Assembly (NCBI GenBank): GCA_014156375.1
Contig: RQJH01000003.1
Span: 186,001-250,000 of the forward strand
Length of the DNA stretch: 64,000 nt
Direction of reading: 5' to 3'
Origin: Enterobacteriaceae bacterium 89
GTDB taxonomy: Bacteria > Pseudomonadota > Gammaproteobacteria > Enterobacterales > Enterobacteriaceae
Shown: in pieces, positions 27,281-37,301 of the stretch
How the letters are laid out: each line of letters starts with the position of its first letter
Position numbering within the stretch: position 1 is the stretch's first letter
Position numbers and translations under genes: made by a program
Notes under the pieces: model-generated
Told to the model about the DNA's origin: nothing
Seen by the model: only the letters and a program-made list of their open reading frames with translations
Databases searched by the model: none

Positions 27281-28789
27281 ATGCACTCACCCGCACAGCC
27301 ATTGTTAAACATCAAGGAAGGAGCCCTGCTGGGGCTGAGCGATGGCGATATCCAGATCTTTCGCGGGATCCCTTACGCTGCGCCGCCCGTGGGCGAATTG
27401 CGCTGGCGGTCAGCGCAGCCGGTGGCGGCGTGGCAGGGCGTTCGTGATGCGCAAACTTTCTCGGCGGCCAGTTGGCAGAACATTGAGTACTGTCGTGAAC
27501 TCGGCGGCGGCGATCCGGGGAGTTTTTCTGAGGACTGTCTCTATCTCAACGTCTGGGCTCCGGCTCAGCGCACTCAGCCTTTGCCGGTGATGGTGTGGCT
27601 GCACGGCGGCGGTTTTACCATCGGGGCGGGGAGTTTGCCGCCTTACGATGGCAAAGCGCTGGCGCAGCGCGAAGCGATCGTGGTGACGGTGAATTACCGG
27701 CTCGGCCATCTGGGCTTTTTCGCCCATCCGGCGCTGGAAGGCGAAGAAGAGGAACGTGTGTGCAATTTCGCGCTGACGGATCAGATTGTGGCGCTGGAGT
27801 GGGTACGGGAAAACATCGCCGCGTTTGGCGGTGACTGTGACAATGTCACGTTGTTTGGTGAGTCTGCTGGCGCGCGCAGCGTGATGTCGCTGATGGCGTC
27901 GCCAAAAGCGCGCGGGCTGTTTCACAAAGCCATTATCCAGAGCAGCTATACGCTGCCGGATCAGCCAATTGAGCAGGCGCTGGAAAAAGGTCAGGCGCTG
28001 GCCGCGCATTTTGGCCTTGAGAACGCCAGCGCCGACCAGCTTCGCGAGCTGCCTGCGGACGCGTTCTGGCAGCTGGAGTCTCCGCTAAATCAGGGGCCGG
28101 TGCCTGTTTGCGGCGACGCTATCCTGCCGACTCCAATGCTTGAAACCTTTTTCGCTGCGAAGCACCATCCGATCCCAGTGATGATCGGCTCGAACAGCGA
28201 TGAAGCCAGCGTGATGGCGGTGTTTGGCGTCGATTTGGCGGGGCAAATCCAGAAGCTGCGCAAGGAGCGGCGGCTTGGGCTGGGGCTGATTAAGCTGCTG
28301 TACCCTGGCGTGAAGGGCGATGAAGAGCTGGGTCGTCAGGTGTGCCGCGATATGGCTTTTACCACGCTGGGCTACGTGGTGATGCAGGCACAACAGCGAG
28401 TCGGGCAGCCGTGCTGGCGCTATTGGTTTGATTATGTCGCGCAGGCGCAGCACGAAACCTATGCCAACGGCACCTGGCACGGCAATGAAGTGCCTTACGT
28501 CTTCGATACGCTGACGCTGGCGGAATCCGCGCGGGATTATGTCAATGAGCAGGATCTGGCTTTTGCTTCGCAGGTGGCGGATTACTGGGTGAATTTTGCC
28601 AGAAATGTCAGCAAAACCTGTGAAACGCTGCATGGCCCGGTGCGCTGGCCCGCGTCGATAAAAGGCCGCGACAGGCTGCTGCGCATTGGCCTGCACAAAC
28701 ATGCGGGATTCAAAGTGGAAAACCGTTTTATGCGCGCCCGCCTGGCGCTGTTTCGGCGGGTGATGCGTCATCATGTGACGCTGGATTAA
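27281..28789 (+). CDS. Type-B carboxylesterase / para-nitrobenzyl esterase family
   Basis: A 502-residue alpha/beta-hydrolase of the carboxylesterase B family. The N-terminal FRGIPYAAPPVGELRW, EDCLYLNVWAP and oxyanion-hole GGGFTIG motifs are present. The nucleophile elbow is GESAGARSV, with Ser in GESAG. The Glu in SNSDEAS and a His in WHGNEVPYVF complete the expected triad. No signal peptide is seen, so it is probably cytosolic. It starts at ATG 27281 after AAGGAC. Substrate unknown. Its last 62 bp overlap the end of the opposing LysR gene. Confidence 0.88.
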   Translation: MHSPAQPLLNIKEGALLGLSDGDIQIFRGIPYAAPPVGELRWRSAQPVAAWQGVRDAQTFSAASWQNIEYCRELGGGDPGSFSEDCLYLNVWAPAQRTQPLPVMVWLHGGGFTIGAGSLPPYDGKALAQREAIVVTVNYRLGHLGFFAHPALEGEEEERVCNFALTDQIVALEWVRENIAAFGGDCDNVTLFGESAGARSVMSLMASPKARGLFHKAIIQSSYTLPDQPIEQALEKGQALAAHFGLENASADQLRELPADAFWQLESPLNQGPVPVCGDAILPTPMLETFFAAKHHPIPVMIGSNSDEASVMAVFGVDLAGQIQKLRKERRLGLGLIKLLYPGVKGDEELGRQVCRDMAFTTLGYVVMQAQQRVGQPCWRYWFDYVAQAQHETYANGTWHGNEVPYVFDTLTLAESARDYVNEQDLAFASQVADYWVNFARNVSKTCETLHGPVRWPASIKGRDRLLRIGLHKHAGFKVENRFMRARLALFRRVMRHHVTLD

Positions 28790-29624
28790 GCAATCCCTCA
28801 CGGAACTGCATCAGCCCGCTGGCTTTCGCCGATCCTTCGCGGACCACCAGCCGGTAGCTGGCGCCGGTCTTCACGCTCATTGCATAAGGACGCACCAGCC
28901 TGCCGCTGAGCAAATCTTCCTGAACGAGCGTTTCATCAGCAATTGCCACGCCAAAACCCTGCACAGCGGCGGTGATGGCGAGATCCATGGTGTCGAAGTG
29001 TTGATTTTTCTGCATGGCAAACGGCAGCGGGGCGGACAGCTTCGCCAGCCACAGCGACCAGTCGGTTTTGTCGCGGGTAGGATGCAGAAACGTCATCCCG
29101 GTAAAAGCTGTGTTTTCCGCCAGCCTGTGGCTGACCACCGGCGTCAGCGCTTCATCAAACAGCAGGTCTCCGGCATTCATATGGGTACCAAACACAATCG
29201 CGGCATCGAAGGGCTCGGTTTTAAAGTTCACCGAGTGTTCGGTAGTGGTGGTCAGGGCAATCTGCATCTCGGGATAACGCTGCTCGATGTTGACCAGCCG
29301 CGGCACCAGCCACCGCATGGCGCAGGTAGGTGCTTTCAGTCTGACCACGGTCTGCTGCTGCCGGGCCTGTTCAGCGACCATCACCATCTGATTGAATGAA
29401 CTCATTAATTCCGGATAGAGCACGCTGCCCTGCGGTGAAAGCCGCAGGCCTCGCGCCAGCCGTTCAAACAGCGGAAAGCCAAACCAGGCCTCGAGCGTGG
29501 CAATCTTGCGGCTGACCGCACCCTGGGTCAGGCACAGCTCTTTGGCCGCATGAGTCAGATTGAGGTGACGGGCGGTCACCAGAAAGGTTTCGATGGCATT
29601 CAACGGCAACTGGCTGCGCGACAT
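28728..29624 (-). CDS. LysR-type regulator, GcvA-like
   Basis: 298 residues with HTH NLTHAAKELCLTQGAVSRKI and effector domain motifs of the GcvA/AmpR subgroup (MRWLVPRLVNIEQRYPEMQI, GFGVAIADETL). It is divergent from the aminotransferase/binding-protein pair with a 111-bp gap, so it probably controls them. The final 20 codons overlap the esterase gene on the other strand. The C-terminal tail (ASHDDASPAETAPGGRA) is low-complexity and lies in this overlap. Confidence 0.8.
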   Translation of the reverse strand: MSRSQLPLNAIETFLVTARHLNLTHAAKELCLTQGAVSRKIATLEAWFGFPLFERLARGLRLSPQGSVLYPELMSSFNQMVMVAEQARQQQTVVRLKAPTCAMRWLVPRLVNIEQRYPEMQIALTTTTEHSVNFKTEPFDAAIVFGTHMNAGDLLFDEALTPVVSHRLAENTAFTGMTFLHPTRDKTDWSLWLAKLSAPLPFAMQKNQHFDTMDLAITAAVQGFGVAIADETLVQEDLLSGRLVRPYAMSVKTGASYRLVVREGSAKASGLMQFREGLLNPASHDDASPAETAPGGRA

Positions 29625-29735
29625 GGTGACTCCAGCTATGCAATTTTCTCATGGCTATTATGACAACAATTCGATTGTCGCCTCAAGAGGCTTTAGGTTG
29701 AATAGTTATGCACATTTACTGAGAAAGGATTGGTC

Positions 29736-30905
29736 ATGACTCTGCGCTCTTCGGTGAGAACCCGCACAAAACTGCCCGATGTGGGCACTACCATCTTTAC
29801 CGTAATTGGTCAGCTTTCCTCTCAGCATAATGCCATCAATCTTTCTCAGGGTGCGCCAAACTTTGCCTGCGACGCGCGGCTGGTGGCTGGCGTGACGCGC
29901 GCAATGGAAGAGGGGCATAACCAGTACGCGCCGATGACCGGCCTGCGGGCGCTTAAAGAGCGTATCGGCGATAAAATTGCTGATTTGTATGGCACGCGCT
30001 ATGACGTGGACAGCGAAATCCTGATCACCGCCAGCGCCAGCGAAGGGCTGTACTCCGCCATCAGCGGGCTGGTGCATCCGGGCGACGAGGTGATCTACTT
30101 TGAACCGTCGTTCGACAGCTACGCGCCGATTGTTCGCCTACAGGGCGCAACGCCGGTGGCGATCAAGCTGACCGTACCGGACTTCACCGTTAACTGGGAT
30201 GAAGTTCGCGCAGCAATTACGCCACGCACGCGGATGATCATCATTAATACCCCGCACAACCCAAGCGGCAAAGTGTTCAGCGCGGACGATCTGCAACAGC
30301 TGGCGGCGCTGACCCGCAACACCGATATCGTGATTTTGTCCGACGAAGTGTACGAGCATGTGGTATTCGACGGCGAACCGCATCACGGCATGGCGACGCA
30401 TCCGCAGCTGGCGGAGCGCAGCGTGATCATCTCTTCGTTTGGCAAAACTTTCCATGTCACCGGCTGGCGCGTGGGTTACTGTGTGGCGCCTGCGGAGCTG
30501 ATGGACGAAATCTGCAAAGTGCATCAATTTCTGATGTTTTCTGCCGATACTCCGATGCAGTATGCCTTTGCAGAACATATGAACGATCCGCAGACCTGGC
30601 TGGCGCTGTCCGCGTTTTATCAGCGCAAACGTGATTTGTTGCAGACGCTGCTGGCAGAATCGCCGTTCCGTCTGCTGCCGAGCCAGGGATCGTTCTTCCT
30701 GCTGGCCGATTACAGCCACTTCAGCGATGAAAGCGACAGCGAGATGGTGAAACGGCTGATCGTCGATCATGGCGTGGCAACAATTCCGCTGTCGGCATTT
30801 TATGCGGATGGCACCGATAACAAACTGATCCGCCTCTCTTTTGCCAAAGACGAGGCAACATTACGGGCAGGCGCTGCGGCCCTGTGTCAGGTTAAACCAC
30901 GTTAA
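29736..30905 (+). CDS. PLP-dependent aminotransferase, YbdL/methionine aminotransferase-like
   Basis: A 389-residue class I/II aminotransferase. Landmarks are INLSQGAPNF near the N-terminus, NTPHNPSGKVFS, SDEVYEHVVFDG and the PLP-lysine motif SSFGKTFHVTGWRVGY, with a C-terminal Arg in IRLSFAKDE. The closest E. coli relative by eye is YbdL, which prefers methionine, phenylalanine and histidine. GAAAGGA precedes the ATG. The next gene, an amino-acid binding protein, starts 12 nt after the stop, so uptake and transamination of an amino acid are probably linked. Confidence 0.87.
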   Translation: MTLRSSVRTRTKLPDVGTTIFTVIGQLSSQHNAINLSQGAPNFACDARLVAGVTRAMEEGHNQYAPMTGLRALKERIGDKIADLYGTRYDVDSEILITASASEGLYSAISGLVHPGDEVIYFEPSFDSYAPIVRLQGATPVAIKLTVPDFTVNWDEVRAAITPRTRMIIINTPHNPSGKVFSADDLQQLAALTRNTDIVILSDEVYEHVVFDGEPHHGMATHPQLAERSVIISSFGKTFHVTGWRVGYCVAPAELMDEICKVHQFLMFSADTPMQYAFAEHMNDPQTWLALSAFYQRKRDLLQTLLAESPFRLLPSQGSFFLLADYSHFSDESDSEMVKRLIVDHGVATIPLSAFYADGTDNKLIRLSFAKDEATLRAGAAALCQVKPR

Positions 30906-30917
30906 GGGGCGTTGGCG

Positions 30918-31691
30918 ATGAAAGTGAAAGCACTGATTCTGGGTATGGGGCTGGTCTGCTCTCTCTCTTCCTTTGCCGCAGGGACGCTGCGGTATGGCGT
31001 GGAGGCCGAATATCCGCCGTTTGAAAGCCGCAATAGCGCGGGCGAACTGCAGGGTTTTGATATCGACCTGGGCAATGCCATCTGCAAAGCCGCTGAGCTG
31101 AAATGCAGCTGGGTGGAAAGCTCGTTTGATTCGCTGATCCCAGGCCTGACGGCGAAAAAATTTGATGCCATTAACTCGGCGATGAACATCACCGAACAGC
31201 GGCAAAAAAGTATCGATTTCACCCAGCCGATCTACCGCATTCCTTCACAGCTGGTCGGCAAAGAAGGCAGCGGGATGCAGGCTACGCCGGAAGGGCTGAA
31301 GGGCAAAACCATTGGCGTGCTGCAGGGCTCCATTCAGGAAACCTACGCCAAGGAGCACTGGGAAAAATACGGTGTGACCGTGGTGTCTTATAAAGATCAG
31401 AACATGGCGTGGGCCGATCTGCTGAACGGGCGCATTGACGCTTCGCTGGTGATGTCCGCCGCCGGGCAGGCCGGTTTCCTCAGCAAGCCGCAGGGCAAAG
31501 GGTTTGGCTTTATTGGCCAGCCGGTGTCCGACAATACCATTTTGGGCAGCGGCATTGGCTACGGCCTGCGTAAGGGCGATGAAGCGACCAAGAAACAACT
31601 CGATGCAGCCATCGACAAAGTACGCGCCGATGGCACCATCACCAAACTGGCGGCGAAGTATTTTCCTGGAATCGACGTTAGCGTGAAGTAA
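30918..31691 (+). CDS. Periplasmic amino-acid ABC-transporter binding protein (HisJ/ArgT-like)
   Basis: A 257-residue protein with a signal peptide (cleavage after SSFAAG). The SBP_bac_3 fold motifs are RYGVEAEYPPFES, GFDIDLGNAICKAA and NITEQRQKSIDFTQP. It resembles ArgT/HisJ lysine-arginine-ornithine/histidine binding proteins. AAGGGG lies 8 nt before the ATG. No permease or ATPase gene follows, so it must share a transporter encoded elsewhere. It forms an operon with the aminotransferase. Confidence 0.85.
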   Translation: MKVKALILGMGLVCSLSSFAAGTLRYGVEAEYPPFESRNSAGELQGFDIDLGNAICKAAELKCSWVESSFDSLIPGLTAKKFDAINSAMNITEQRQKSIDFTQPIYRIPSQLVGKEGSGMQATPEGLKGKTIGVLQGSIQETYAKEHWEKYGVTVVSYKDQNMAWADLLNGRIDASLVMSAAGQAGFLSKPQGKGFGFIGQPVSDNTILGSGIGYGLRKGDEATKKQLDAAIDKVRADGTITKLAAKYFPGIDVSVK

Positions 31692-31711
31692 TAACGAAGA
31701 CGTACTGAAAT

Positions 31712-31801
31712 TGCCCGGTGGCGGCGTTTCGCCTGACCGGACCTACAACTCCCTCGTGATTTTGGGTTTTGTAGGTCTGATAAGCGAAGTGCCATCAGGC
31801 A
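31712..31801. repeat. REP-type palindromic element after the binding-protein gene
   Basis: TGCCCGGTGGCGGCGTTTCGCC...CCGGACCTACAA with a degenerate inverted arm TTGTAGGTCTGA...GCCATCAGGCA. Confidence 0.75.
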
Positions 31802-31826
31802 AAACAGAAATGCATAAATTCTTTTG

Positions 31827-31862
31827 GCCCCGGGGGAGAGATGTCGCCGCCGGGGCTTTTTT
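31827..31862 (+). terminator. Rho-independent terminator before opgD
   Basis: A 7-bp stem GCCCCGG / CCGGGGC is followed by six T residues (31857-31862). It ends the aminotransferase/binding-protein transcript, or readthrough from it, about 160 bp before opgD. Confidence 0.75.
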
Positions 31863-32024
31863 ATACACAAATTTACACCCGGAATCAGGCACTTCCGATC
31901 GTATTAATTTATTTATCGGTTTGTTCGGATTTTGCACCGCCAGCAATTGGATTATCAGCCTTTTTTGTCTAGAGTGGGCGCTTCTTAGCGAAGTCGATTA
32001 TCAAAGAAGGACGCTGACTCAGGC

Positions 32025-33680
32025 ATGAACCGCAGACACTTTATCAAATCCTCAATGGCTGTAGCCGCGGTGAGCGCTACATCTGGTATCGCCTCTCTCT
32101 TTTCCAGCGCCGCGCTGGCAGACGACTCGTCGATTGCCGACGGGCAGACGCGCCGCTTTGACTATTCCGTTTTGCAGTCCATGGCGCATGACCTGTCGCG
32201 TCAGCCGTGGGGCGGCAAACCGAAAGACTTGCCGAAAACGCTGGCTGAACTGACGCCGCAGGCTTACAACAGCATTCAGTACGATGCCTCCCAGTCGCTG
32301 TGGAACAACATTCCCGACCGTCAGCTCGATATTCAGTTCTTCCACGTTGGCATGGGCTTCCGCCGCCGCGTGCGGATGTTCTCGCTGGATAGCGCTACTC
32401 AGCAGGCGCGTGAAATCCATTTCCGCCCGGAACTGTTCAAATACAACGATGCGGGCGTGGATACCAAACAGCTTGAAGGCCAGACCGATCTTGGCTTCGC
32501 AGGTTTCCGTACCTTTAAAGCCCCTGAGCTGGCGCGTCGCGATATCGTCTCTTTCCTCGGCGCGAGCTATTTCCGTGCGGTAGACAGCACCTATCAATAC
32601 GGCCTGTCCGCGCGCGGCCTGGCGGTGGATACCTTCACCGACACGCCGGAAGAGTTCCCGGACTTCACCTCTTTCTGGTTTGAAACCGTTAAGCCAGGCG
32701 CGACGGTGTTCACCGTTTACGCACTGCTGGACAGCCCAAGCGTTACCGGGGCCTACAAATTTACCGTTAACTGTCAGGCCACGCAGGTGATCATGGATGT
32801 GGAAAACCACATCTACGCGCGTACCGATATCAAACAGCTCGGCATCGCGCCAATGACCAGCATGTTCAGCTGCGGCAACAACGAGCGTCGCACCTGTGAC
32901 ACCATTCATCCGCAAATTCACGACTCCGACCGCCTGGCGATGTGGCGCGGAAACGGCGAATGGATCTGCCGTCCGCTGAACAATCCGCAGAAACTGCAGT
33001 TCAACGCCTTCCAGGACAAGAACCCGCGCGGTTTTGGTCTGCTGCAGCTCGATCGTGATTTCAGCCACTATCAGGACGTGATGGGCTGGTATGACAAACG
33101 CCCAAGCCTGTGGGTTGAGCCGCGTAATCAGTGGGGCGAAGGGGCAGTTTCTCTGATGGAGATCCCGACTACCGGGGAGACGCTCGATAACATTGTCTGC
33201 TTCTGGCAGCCGAAGAAAGCGGTAAAAGCCGGGGATGAGCTGGACTTTAAATATCGCCTGTACTGGGCCGCACAGCCGCCAGTACGTTCACCGCTGGCGC
33301 GCGTGATGGCGACCCGCACCGGAATGGGTGGTTTCCCGGAAGGCTGGGCACCTGGCGAGCATTACCCGGATACCTGGGCGCGTCGCTTTGCGATTGATTT
33401 TGTCGGCGGCGATTTGAAAGCGGCTGCGCCGAAAGGCATCGAGCCGGTGATCACGCTGTCCAACGGTGAAGCTAAACAGGTGGAAATCCTCTACGTCGAG
33501 CCGTTCGATGGTTACCGCATTCTGTTCGACTGGTACCCAACTAACGACTCCACCGATCCGGTGGAAATGCGCATGTTCCTGCGCTGTCAGGGTAATGCGA
33601 TCAGCGAAACCTGGCTGTATCAGTATTTCCCGCCAGCGCCGGACAAACGCAAATATGTTGATGACCGCGTGATGAAGTAA
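32025..33680 (+). CDS. opgD: Glucan biosynthesis protein D
   Basis: 551 residues, the E. coli OpgD (MdoD) length. The twin-arginine signal is MNRRHFIKS followed by a hydrophobic stretch ending near SAALA. The mature part is the MdoG beta-sandwich domain: [27 protein letters not shown] and the [20 protein letters not shown] motif. OpgD acts in the periplasm on osmoregulated periplasmic glucans, controlling their backbone structure. Backbone gene in the K-12 order after ydcJ. Confidence 0.95.
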   Translation: MNRRHFIKSSMAVAAVSATSGIASLFSSAALADDSSIADGQTRRFDYSVLQSMAHDLSRQPWGGKPKDLPKTLAELTPQAYNSIQYDASQSLWNNIPDRQLDIQFFHVGMGFRRRVRMFSLDSATQQAREIHFRPELFKYNDAGVDTKQLEGQTDLGFAGFRTFKAPELARRDIVSFLGASYFRAVDSTYQYGLSARGLAVDTFTDTPEEFPDFTSFWFETVKPGATVFTVYALLDSPSVTGAYKFTVNCQATQVIMDVENHIYARTDIKQLGIAPMTSMFSCGNNERRTCDTIHPQIHDSDRLAMWRGNGEWICRPLNNPQKLQFNAFQDKNPRGFGLLQLDRDFSHYQDVMGWYDKRPSLWVEPRNQWGEGAVSLMEIPTTGETLDNIVCFWQPKKAVKAGDELDFKYRLYWAAQPPVRSPLARVMATRTGMGGFPEGWAPGEHYPDTWARRFAIDFVGGDLKAAAPKGIEPVITLSNGEAKQVEILYVEPFDGYRILFDWYPTNDSTDPVEMRMFLRCQGNAISETWLYQYFPPAPDKRKYVDDRVMK

Positions 33681-33688
33681 ATCACAGA

Positions 33689-33760
33689 TGCCCGATGGCG
33701 CTAACGCTTATCGGACCTACATGTTCTGTGTAGGTCCGGCAAACGGAGTGCCGCCGGGCA
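33689..33760. repeat. REP-type palindromic element after opgD
   Basis: TGCCCGATGGCGCTAACGCT...CGGACCTACA with inverted arm TGTAGGTCCGGCAAACGGAG...GCCGGGCA, between convergent opgD and the SDR gene. Confidence 0.78.
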
Positions 33761-33765
33761 ATGTT

Positions 33766-34548
33766 TTAATGATAGCGTGAAGCCAAAGCAGGCGACTGTC
33801 CGCCAAAAGCACGCAGATTCTGCTGTAACGCCTGATCGATCAGCTGATGATCTTCAACGCCCGGCGCACAAACCACTTCCCCCAATTCCAGAGCACGTAA
33901 ACTGGCGGTCACCACATCTTCCGCCGTCATTCTTGGGATCGCGCTCAAATCCATTCCCTGACGTTCATGGAACTCGGTAGCCACCACGCCAGGGCAAAGC
34001 ACCTGTACGTTCAGCCCGGCAGGCGTCAGTTCTTCATGCAGCGCGAGCGACAGCGAAATCAAATGTGCCAGTGAAGCAACGTAGGTGGCGCGGCCTGCTG
34101 CCTGGCCGAGCGGCGCTGTTGCGCCAAAACCTAACATCCCGGCTACGTTGATAATCGTCCCAGATTTACGTTCGACCATACCTGGCGCAGCAGCGTGAGC
34201 CAGCAGCGTTGGTGCAATCACTTTCACCTGAAGAAGTTCCTGCGCTTTTTCCAGCGGCAGGTCGGTAAAGCCCATGTAGTGGGAGACGCCCGCGTTGTTG
34301 ATCAGCAGCGTCAGAGGCTGCTGGCGGCACAGTTCGCTGATGCGGTTAACGCCTTCTGCGGTGCTTAAATCTGCCACTACGCCGCGAATTTGCCCGGCCG
34401 GAAATTCAGCTGCTAAAGAATCAAGACGCTCCTGGCGACGACCGACGGCAATCACGTCGTAACCCGCAGTAGCCAGACGGCGGGCGAAAGCCTGACCGAT
34501 ACCTGAGGTGGCGCCAGTGACGAGGGCTAAGGGTTTCTGCATGGACAT
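33766..34548 (-). CDS. SDR-fold protein with altered catalytic motif
   Basis: A 260-residue short-chain dehydrogenase/reductase-type Rossmann protein: LVTGATSGIGQAFARRL, VGRRQERLDSL and LINNAGVSHY. The usual Ser position in the VNVSS-type strand reads IINVAGMLGF. The Tyr-x-x-x-Lys pair reads Y-V-A-S-L, so the catalytic Lys is Leu (codon CTG). It may be a non-catalytic or atypical SDR. The start at 34548 has AGGAG at 8 nt. Divergent from a LysR gene that likely regulates it. Confidence 0.8.
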   Translation of the reverse strand: MSMQKPLALVTGATSGIGQAFARRLATAGYDVIAVGRRQERLDSLAAEFPAGQIRGVVADLSTAEGVNRISELCRQQPLTLLINNAGVSHYMGFTDLPLEKAQELLQVKVIAPTLLAHAAAPGMVERKSGTIINVAGMLGFGATAPLGQAAGRATYVASLAHLISLSLALHEELTPAGLNVQVLCPGVVATEFHERQGMDLSAIPRMTAEDVVTASLRALELGEVVCAPGVEDHQLIDQALQQNLRAFGGQSPALASRYH

Positions 34549-34694
34549 ATGATTTTCTCCTGTGTGATTGATGGAAGTGATCATAGTCGCTGAATGTGCA
34601 GGAGATAAGTCACCTTAATACGCACGGGTTGTTCGCTAAAACGGACAATGGGCGGCATAATAGCGTTATCCAGCATGAAATAAGAGGTAACGGC

Positions 34695-35603
34695 ATGCCA
34701 AAGCGAACAACGGATGAGTTAAGCGATCTGAAAGCCTTCGTCAGCGTGGCTCAGGCCGGTGGTTTTCGTGAGGCGGCACGTCTGCTGCAGCTTAGCCCTT
34801 CAGGTTTGAGCGATGCCGTGCGCCGGCTTGAAAATCATCTTGGGGTGCGCTTGCTGCATCGCTCCACCCGCAGCGTGAAGCCAACGGAGCAGGGCGCACA
34901 GCTGCTGGAGCGTATCACTCCGGCTTTTACCGAACTGGATCTGGCGCTCAAAACGGTAACGTCTACGCGCGACAAACCTGCTGGCAATCTGCGCCTCAAC
35001 GTCCCCGTCAACGCGACGCGCCTGTTTCTGGCACCGCTGCTGACCCGTTTTCTGCAACGGTATCCGGATATCACGGTGGAAGTGGTGGCTGAAAGCGGAG
35101 TGGTTGATATTCTCGCCGCAGGCTGTGACGCTGGTATTCGCTATGATGAACGCCTTGACCAGGACACGATTGCGATCCCCATTGGCCCGCGCCAGCAGCG
35201 GTTTGCCACGGCGGCAGCCCCCGTGCTGCTGGAACGCTTTGGCCGACCACAGCATCCTGACGATCTGCTGAAGATGCCCTGTCTGCGAGGCCGCTTTGCC
35301 AAAGGCAATCTGGAACGTTGGACCTATCAGCGCGGTGACGAGGTTTGCCACATCGACCCTCATGGCCCGCTGATTTATAGCGGCGGCAGTGCGGTGGATA
35401 TGGGCGTAGCGATGGCGGCAGAAGGCGTAGGAGTCATTTATCTGTTTGAAGCCTGGCTCGCGCCGTGGTTCGAAAGCGGGCAGTTAGAGCCCGTGCTCGA
35501 GCCGTGGTGGCAATCCTTCAACGGTCCCTTCCTGTATTACTCCGGCCGTAAGCTGGTGCCGCCGCCGCTGCGCGCTTTTATCGATTTCGTCAAAGAAGAG
35601 TGA
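34695..35603 (+). CDS. LysR-type regulator divergent from the SDR gene
   Basis: A 302-residue LysR regulator with HTH GGFREAARLLQLSPSGLSDAV and an effector domain of the DmlR/AaeR-like subgroup (CDAGIRYDERLDQDTIAIPIG). The start at 34695 has AAGAGGTAA upstream; the longer frame is unnecessary. The 146-bp divergent region with the SDR gene is the probable operator. Ligand unknown. Confidence 0.85.
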   Translation: MPKRTTDELSDLKAFVSVAQAGGFREAARLLQLSPSGLSDAVRRLENHLGVRLLHRSTRSVKPTEQGAQLLERITPAFTELDLALKTVTSTRDKPAGNLRLNVPVNATRLFLAPLLTRFLQRYPDITVEVVAESGVVDILAAGCDAGIRYDERLDQDTIAIPIGPRQQRFATAAAPVLLERFGRPQHPDDLLKMPCLRGRFAKGNLERWTYQRGDEVCHIDPHGPLIYSGGSAVDMGVAMAAEGVGVIYLFEAWLAPWFESGQLEPVLEPWWQSFNGPFLYYSGRKLVPPPLRAFIDFVKEE

Positions 35604-35652
35604 TATTTTCGGTTGTCTCTTCTTTACTGTGAATGTTGCGCAAGGAGCCACG

Positions 35653-36219
35653 ATGACCGAGCAACAATGCCTGCCAGATGAGCAGATCCCCGTCACCGCT
35701 GAATTATCCCTGCATGCCGCCAATGAACGTTACGTGGCTGAGCTGCACCAACTGGTGCTGAAAAATCGCCACTGGCTGCAGGAATCGCTGAACTGGCCGC
35801 AGTTTGTCGGCGGTGAGGACGATACCCGACAAAATATGCTGAGCAACCGCATGCTGCATCAGCGCGGCTACGCGAAGATGTTCCTGATTGTATTGCAGAA
35901 TGCCGTGGTGGGCGTGATTTCGTTTAATTCGATTGAGCCGCTGAATAAAGCGGGCTTCATCGGTTACTGGCTGGATCAGGATGCGCAGGGCAAGGGCATT
36001 TTGTCCGCAGCATTGCAGGCGTTAATGCGCTATTACGCCGATCAGGGTGAAATACGCCGCTTCGTGATCAAATGCCGGGTCGACAATGAGCGCAGCAATC
36101 AGGTCGCGCTGCGTAACGGCTTTGAGCTGGAAGGGCGCTTACGCCAGGCCGAGTATCTGAACGGCCACTATCACGACCAGAACATCTATGCGCGAATTTT
36201 TGAAGAGATCTCAGAGTGA
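35653..36219 (+). CDS. rimL: Ribosomal-protein L7/L12 serine N-acetyltransferase RimL
   Basis: A 188-residue GNAT acetyltransferase closely matching E. coli Rim[71 protein letters not shown]. It acetylates the N-terminal Ser of L12, giving L7. The acetyl-CoA loop is in DAQGKGILS. The start at 35653 follows AGGAG; the upstream in-frame ATG lacks a site. Its end overlaps the end of ydcK by 9 bp. Confidence 0.93.
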   Translation: MTEQQCLPDEQIPVTAELSLHAANERYVAELHQLVLKNRHWLQESLNWPQFVGGEDDTRQNMLSNRMLHQRGYAKMFLIVLQNAVVGVISFNSIEPLNKAGFIGYWLDQDAQGKGILSAALQALMRYYADQGEIRRFVIKCRVDNERSNQVALRNGFELEGRLRQAEYLNGHYHDQNIYARIFEEISE

Positions 36220-37191
36220 ACCAAGCAGCGGCGTGCGCGTAATGCGTTCGTCGCCGTTAATCACCTTGCGTCCGCGAACGTGGATTGCATCGCCGTCATA
36301 GGCTTCTATCACCGCATTACCGCAGATTTCCACCTGGTGTTCGATCACCACATCGCCGCTGATCCTGGCGTGACCCTCAACCAGCACTTTGTCATCCAGT
36401 AAAATTGGCCCTCCGCGCAGCCAGGCGTGTCCGCCAACCAGCACGTGATGTTTCAGCACGCAGTTGCCCTCGACGACGGCGTTTTCTGCCACCTGCGAGC
36501 TGTAGCGTAAGGTTGGGATGGCATCATCACCTTGTCCGGCCACCACGCGGGCGTTGCCGTACACTTTCGCGCAGTCGCAAATCCAGACGTTGTTCTCTTC
36601 GTTACCCTGGATCAATGCCGCATCAAACACTTCGGCGCGATGCTCAATAAAGGCCTGATCGACAATCGCCTCACCGTAGATTTGTACCTGATGGACGATG
36701 CGAGAGCGGCTGACCGTTGCGCGGTCATAGATTTGCAGAATTTGCGTGCTGTCGCGAGTCAGACCCTGCGCGGCAATGATATCGCACTCGTTCAAGATGC
36801 GTGCATCGCCAAACAGATGGCATTTACCACGCACTCTTGAAGCCTGGATAGTGACGTTGTCACTTATTCTGGCGTGATGGCTGACGGTGGCGTTATCCAG
36901 CCACGCGTTACCTTCAATGATTGCCTCGTGCGAAAGGGTGCAGGGTTGAGTAAGCCTGGCGTTATCTCTGATGCTCGCCCCGGCAAACGCCACGCTGTTT
37001 TCATCATAGATCCAGCAGTTTCCGTGCTGGCTTAGCGCCGCTTCGCTGTCGACCCAGCCACCTGGCGTGCCTGCTTTCACGTCGGCGAAATCCTTTAGCG
37101 CGATAATTTGCCAAAGCGCTATGCTCTGTGTTTCGCCTTCATCCTGATAGTGGTGCTGGCGGGATAGCTCACTGAGTCGGGATTTATTCAT
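36211..37191 (-). CDS. ydcK: Left-handed beta-helix protein YdcK
   Basis: 326 residues, the same length as E. coli YdcK. After an N-terminal stretch ([20 protein letters not shown]), most of the chain is hexapeptide-type repeats ([LIV]-G-x4 variants such as [28 protein letters not shown]), predicting a left-handed beta helix as in acetyltransferases and carbonic anhydrases. Function unknown in E. coli. The start at 37191 gives the family length, while the frame is open further upstream. Confidence 0.9.
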   Translation of the reverse strand: MNKSRLSELSRQHHYQDEGETQSIALWQIIALKDFADVKAGTPGGWVDSEAALSQHGNCWIYDENSVAFAGASIRDNARLTQPCTLSHEAIIEGNAWLDNATVSHHARISDNVTIQASRVRGKCHLFGDARILNECDIIAAQGLTRDSTQILQIYDRATVSRSRIVHQVQIYGEAIVDQAFIEHRAEVFDAALIQGNEENNVWICDCAKVYGNARVVAGQGDDAIPTLRYSSQVAENAVVEGNCVLKHHVLVGGHAWLRGGPILLDDKVLVEGHARISGDVVIEHQVEICGNAVIEAYDGDAIHVRGRKVINGDERITRTPLLGSL

Positions 37192-37301
37192 AATATTCTC
37201 GTCACCTGGCGCTAAGATAACCGTAGCAAAAAATCTGCGTGACGCGGCGCTAAAGGTTCCTTTAAAATGCACCTTCAAAATAATTTGAATGATTAAACAG
37301 A

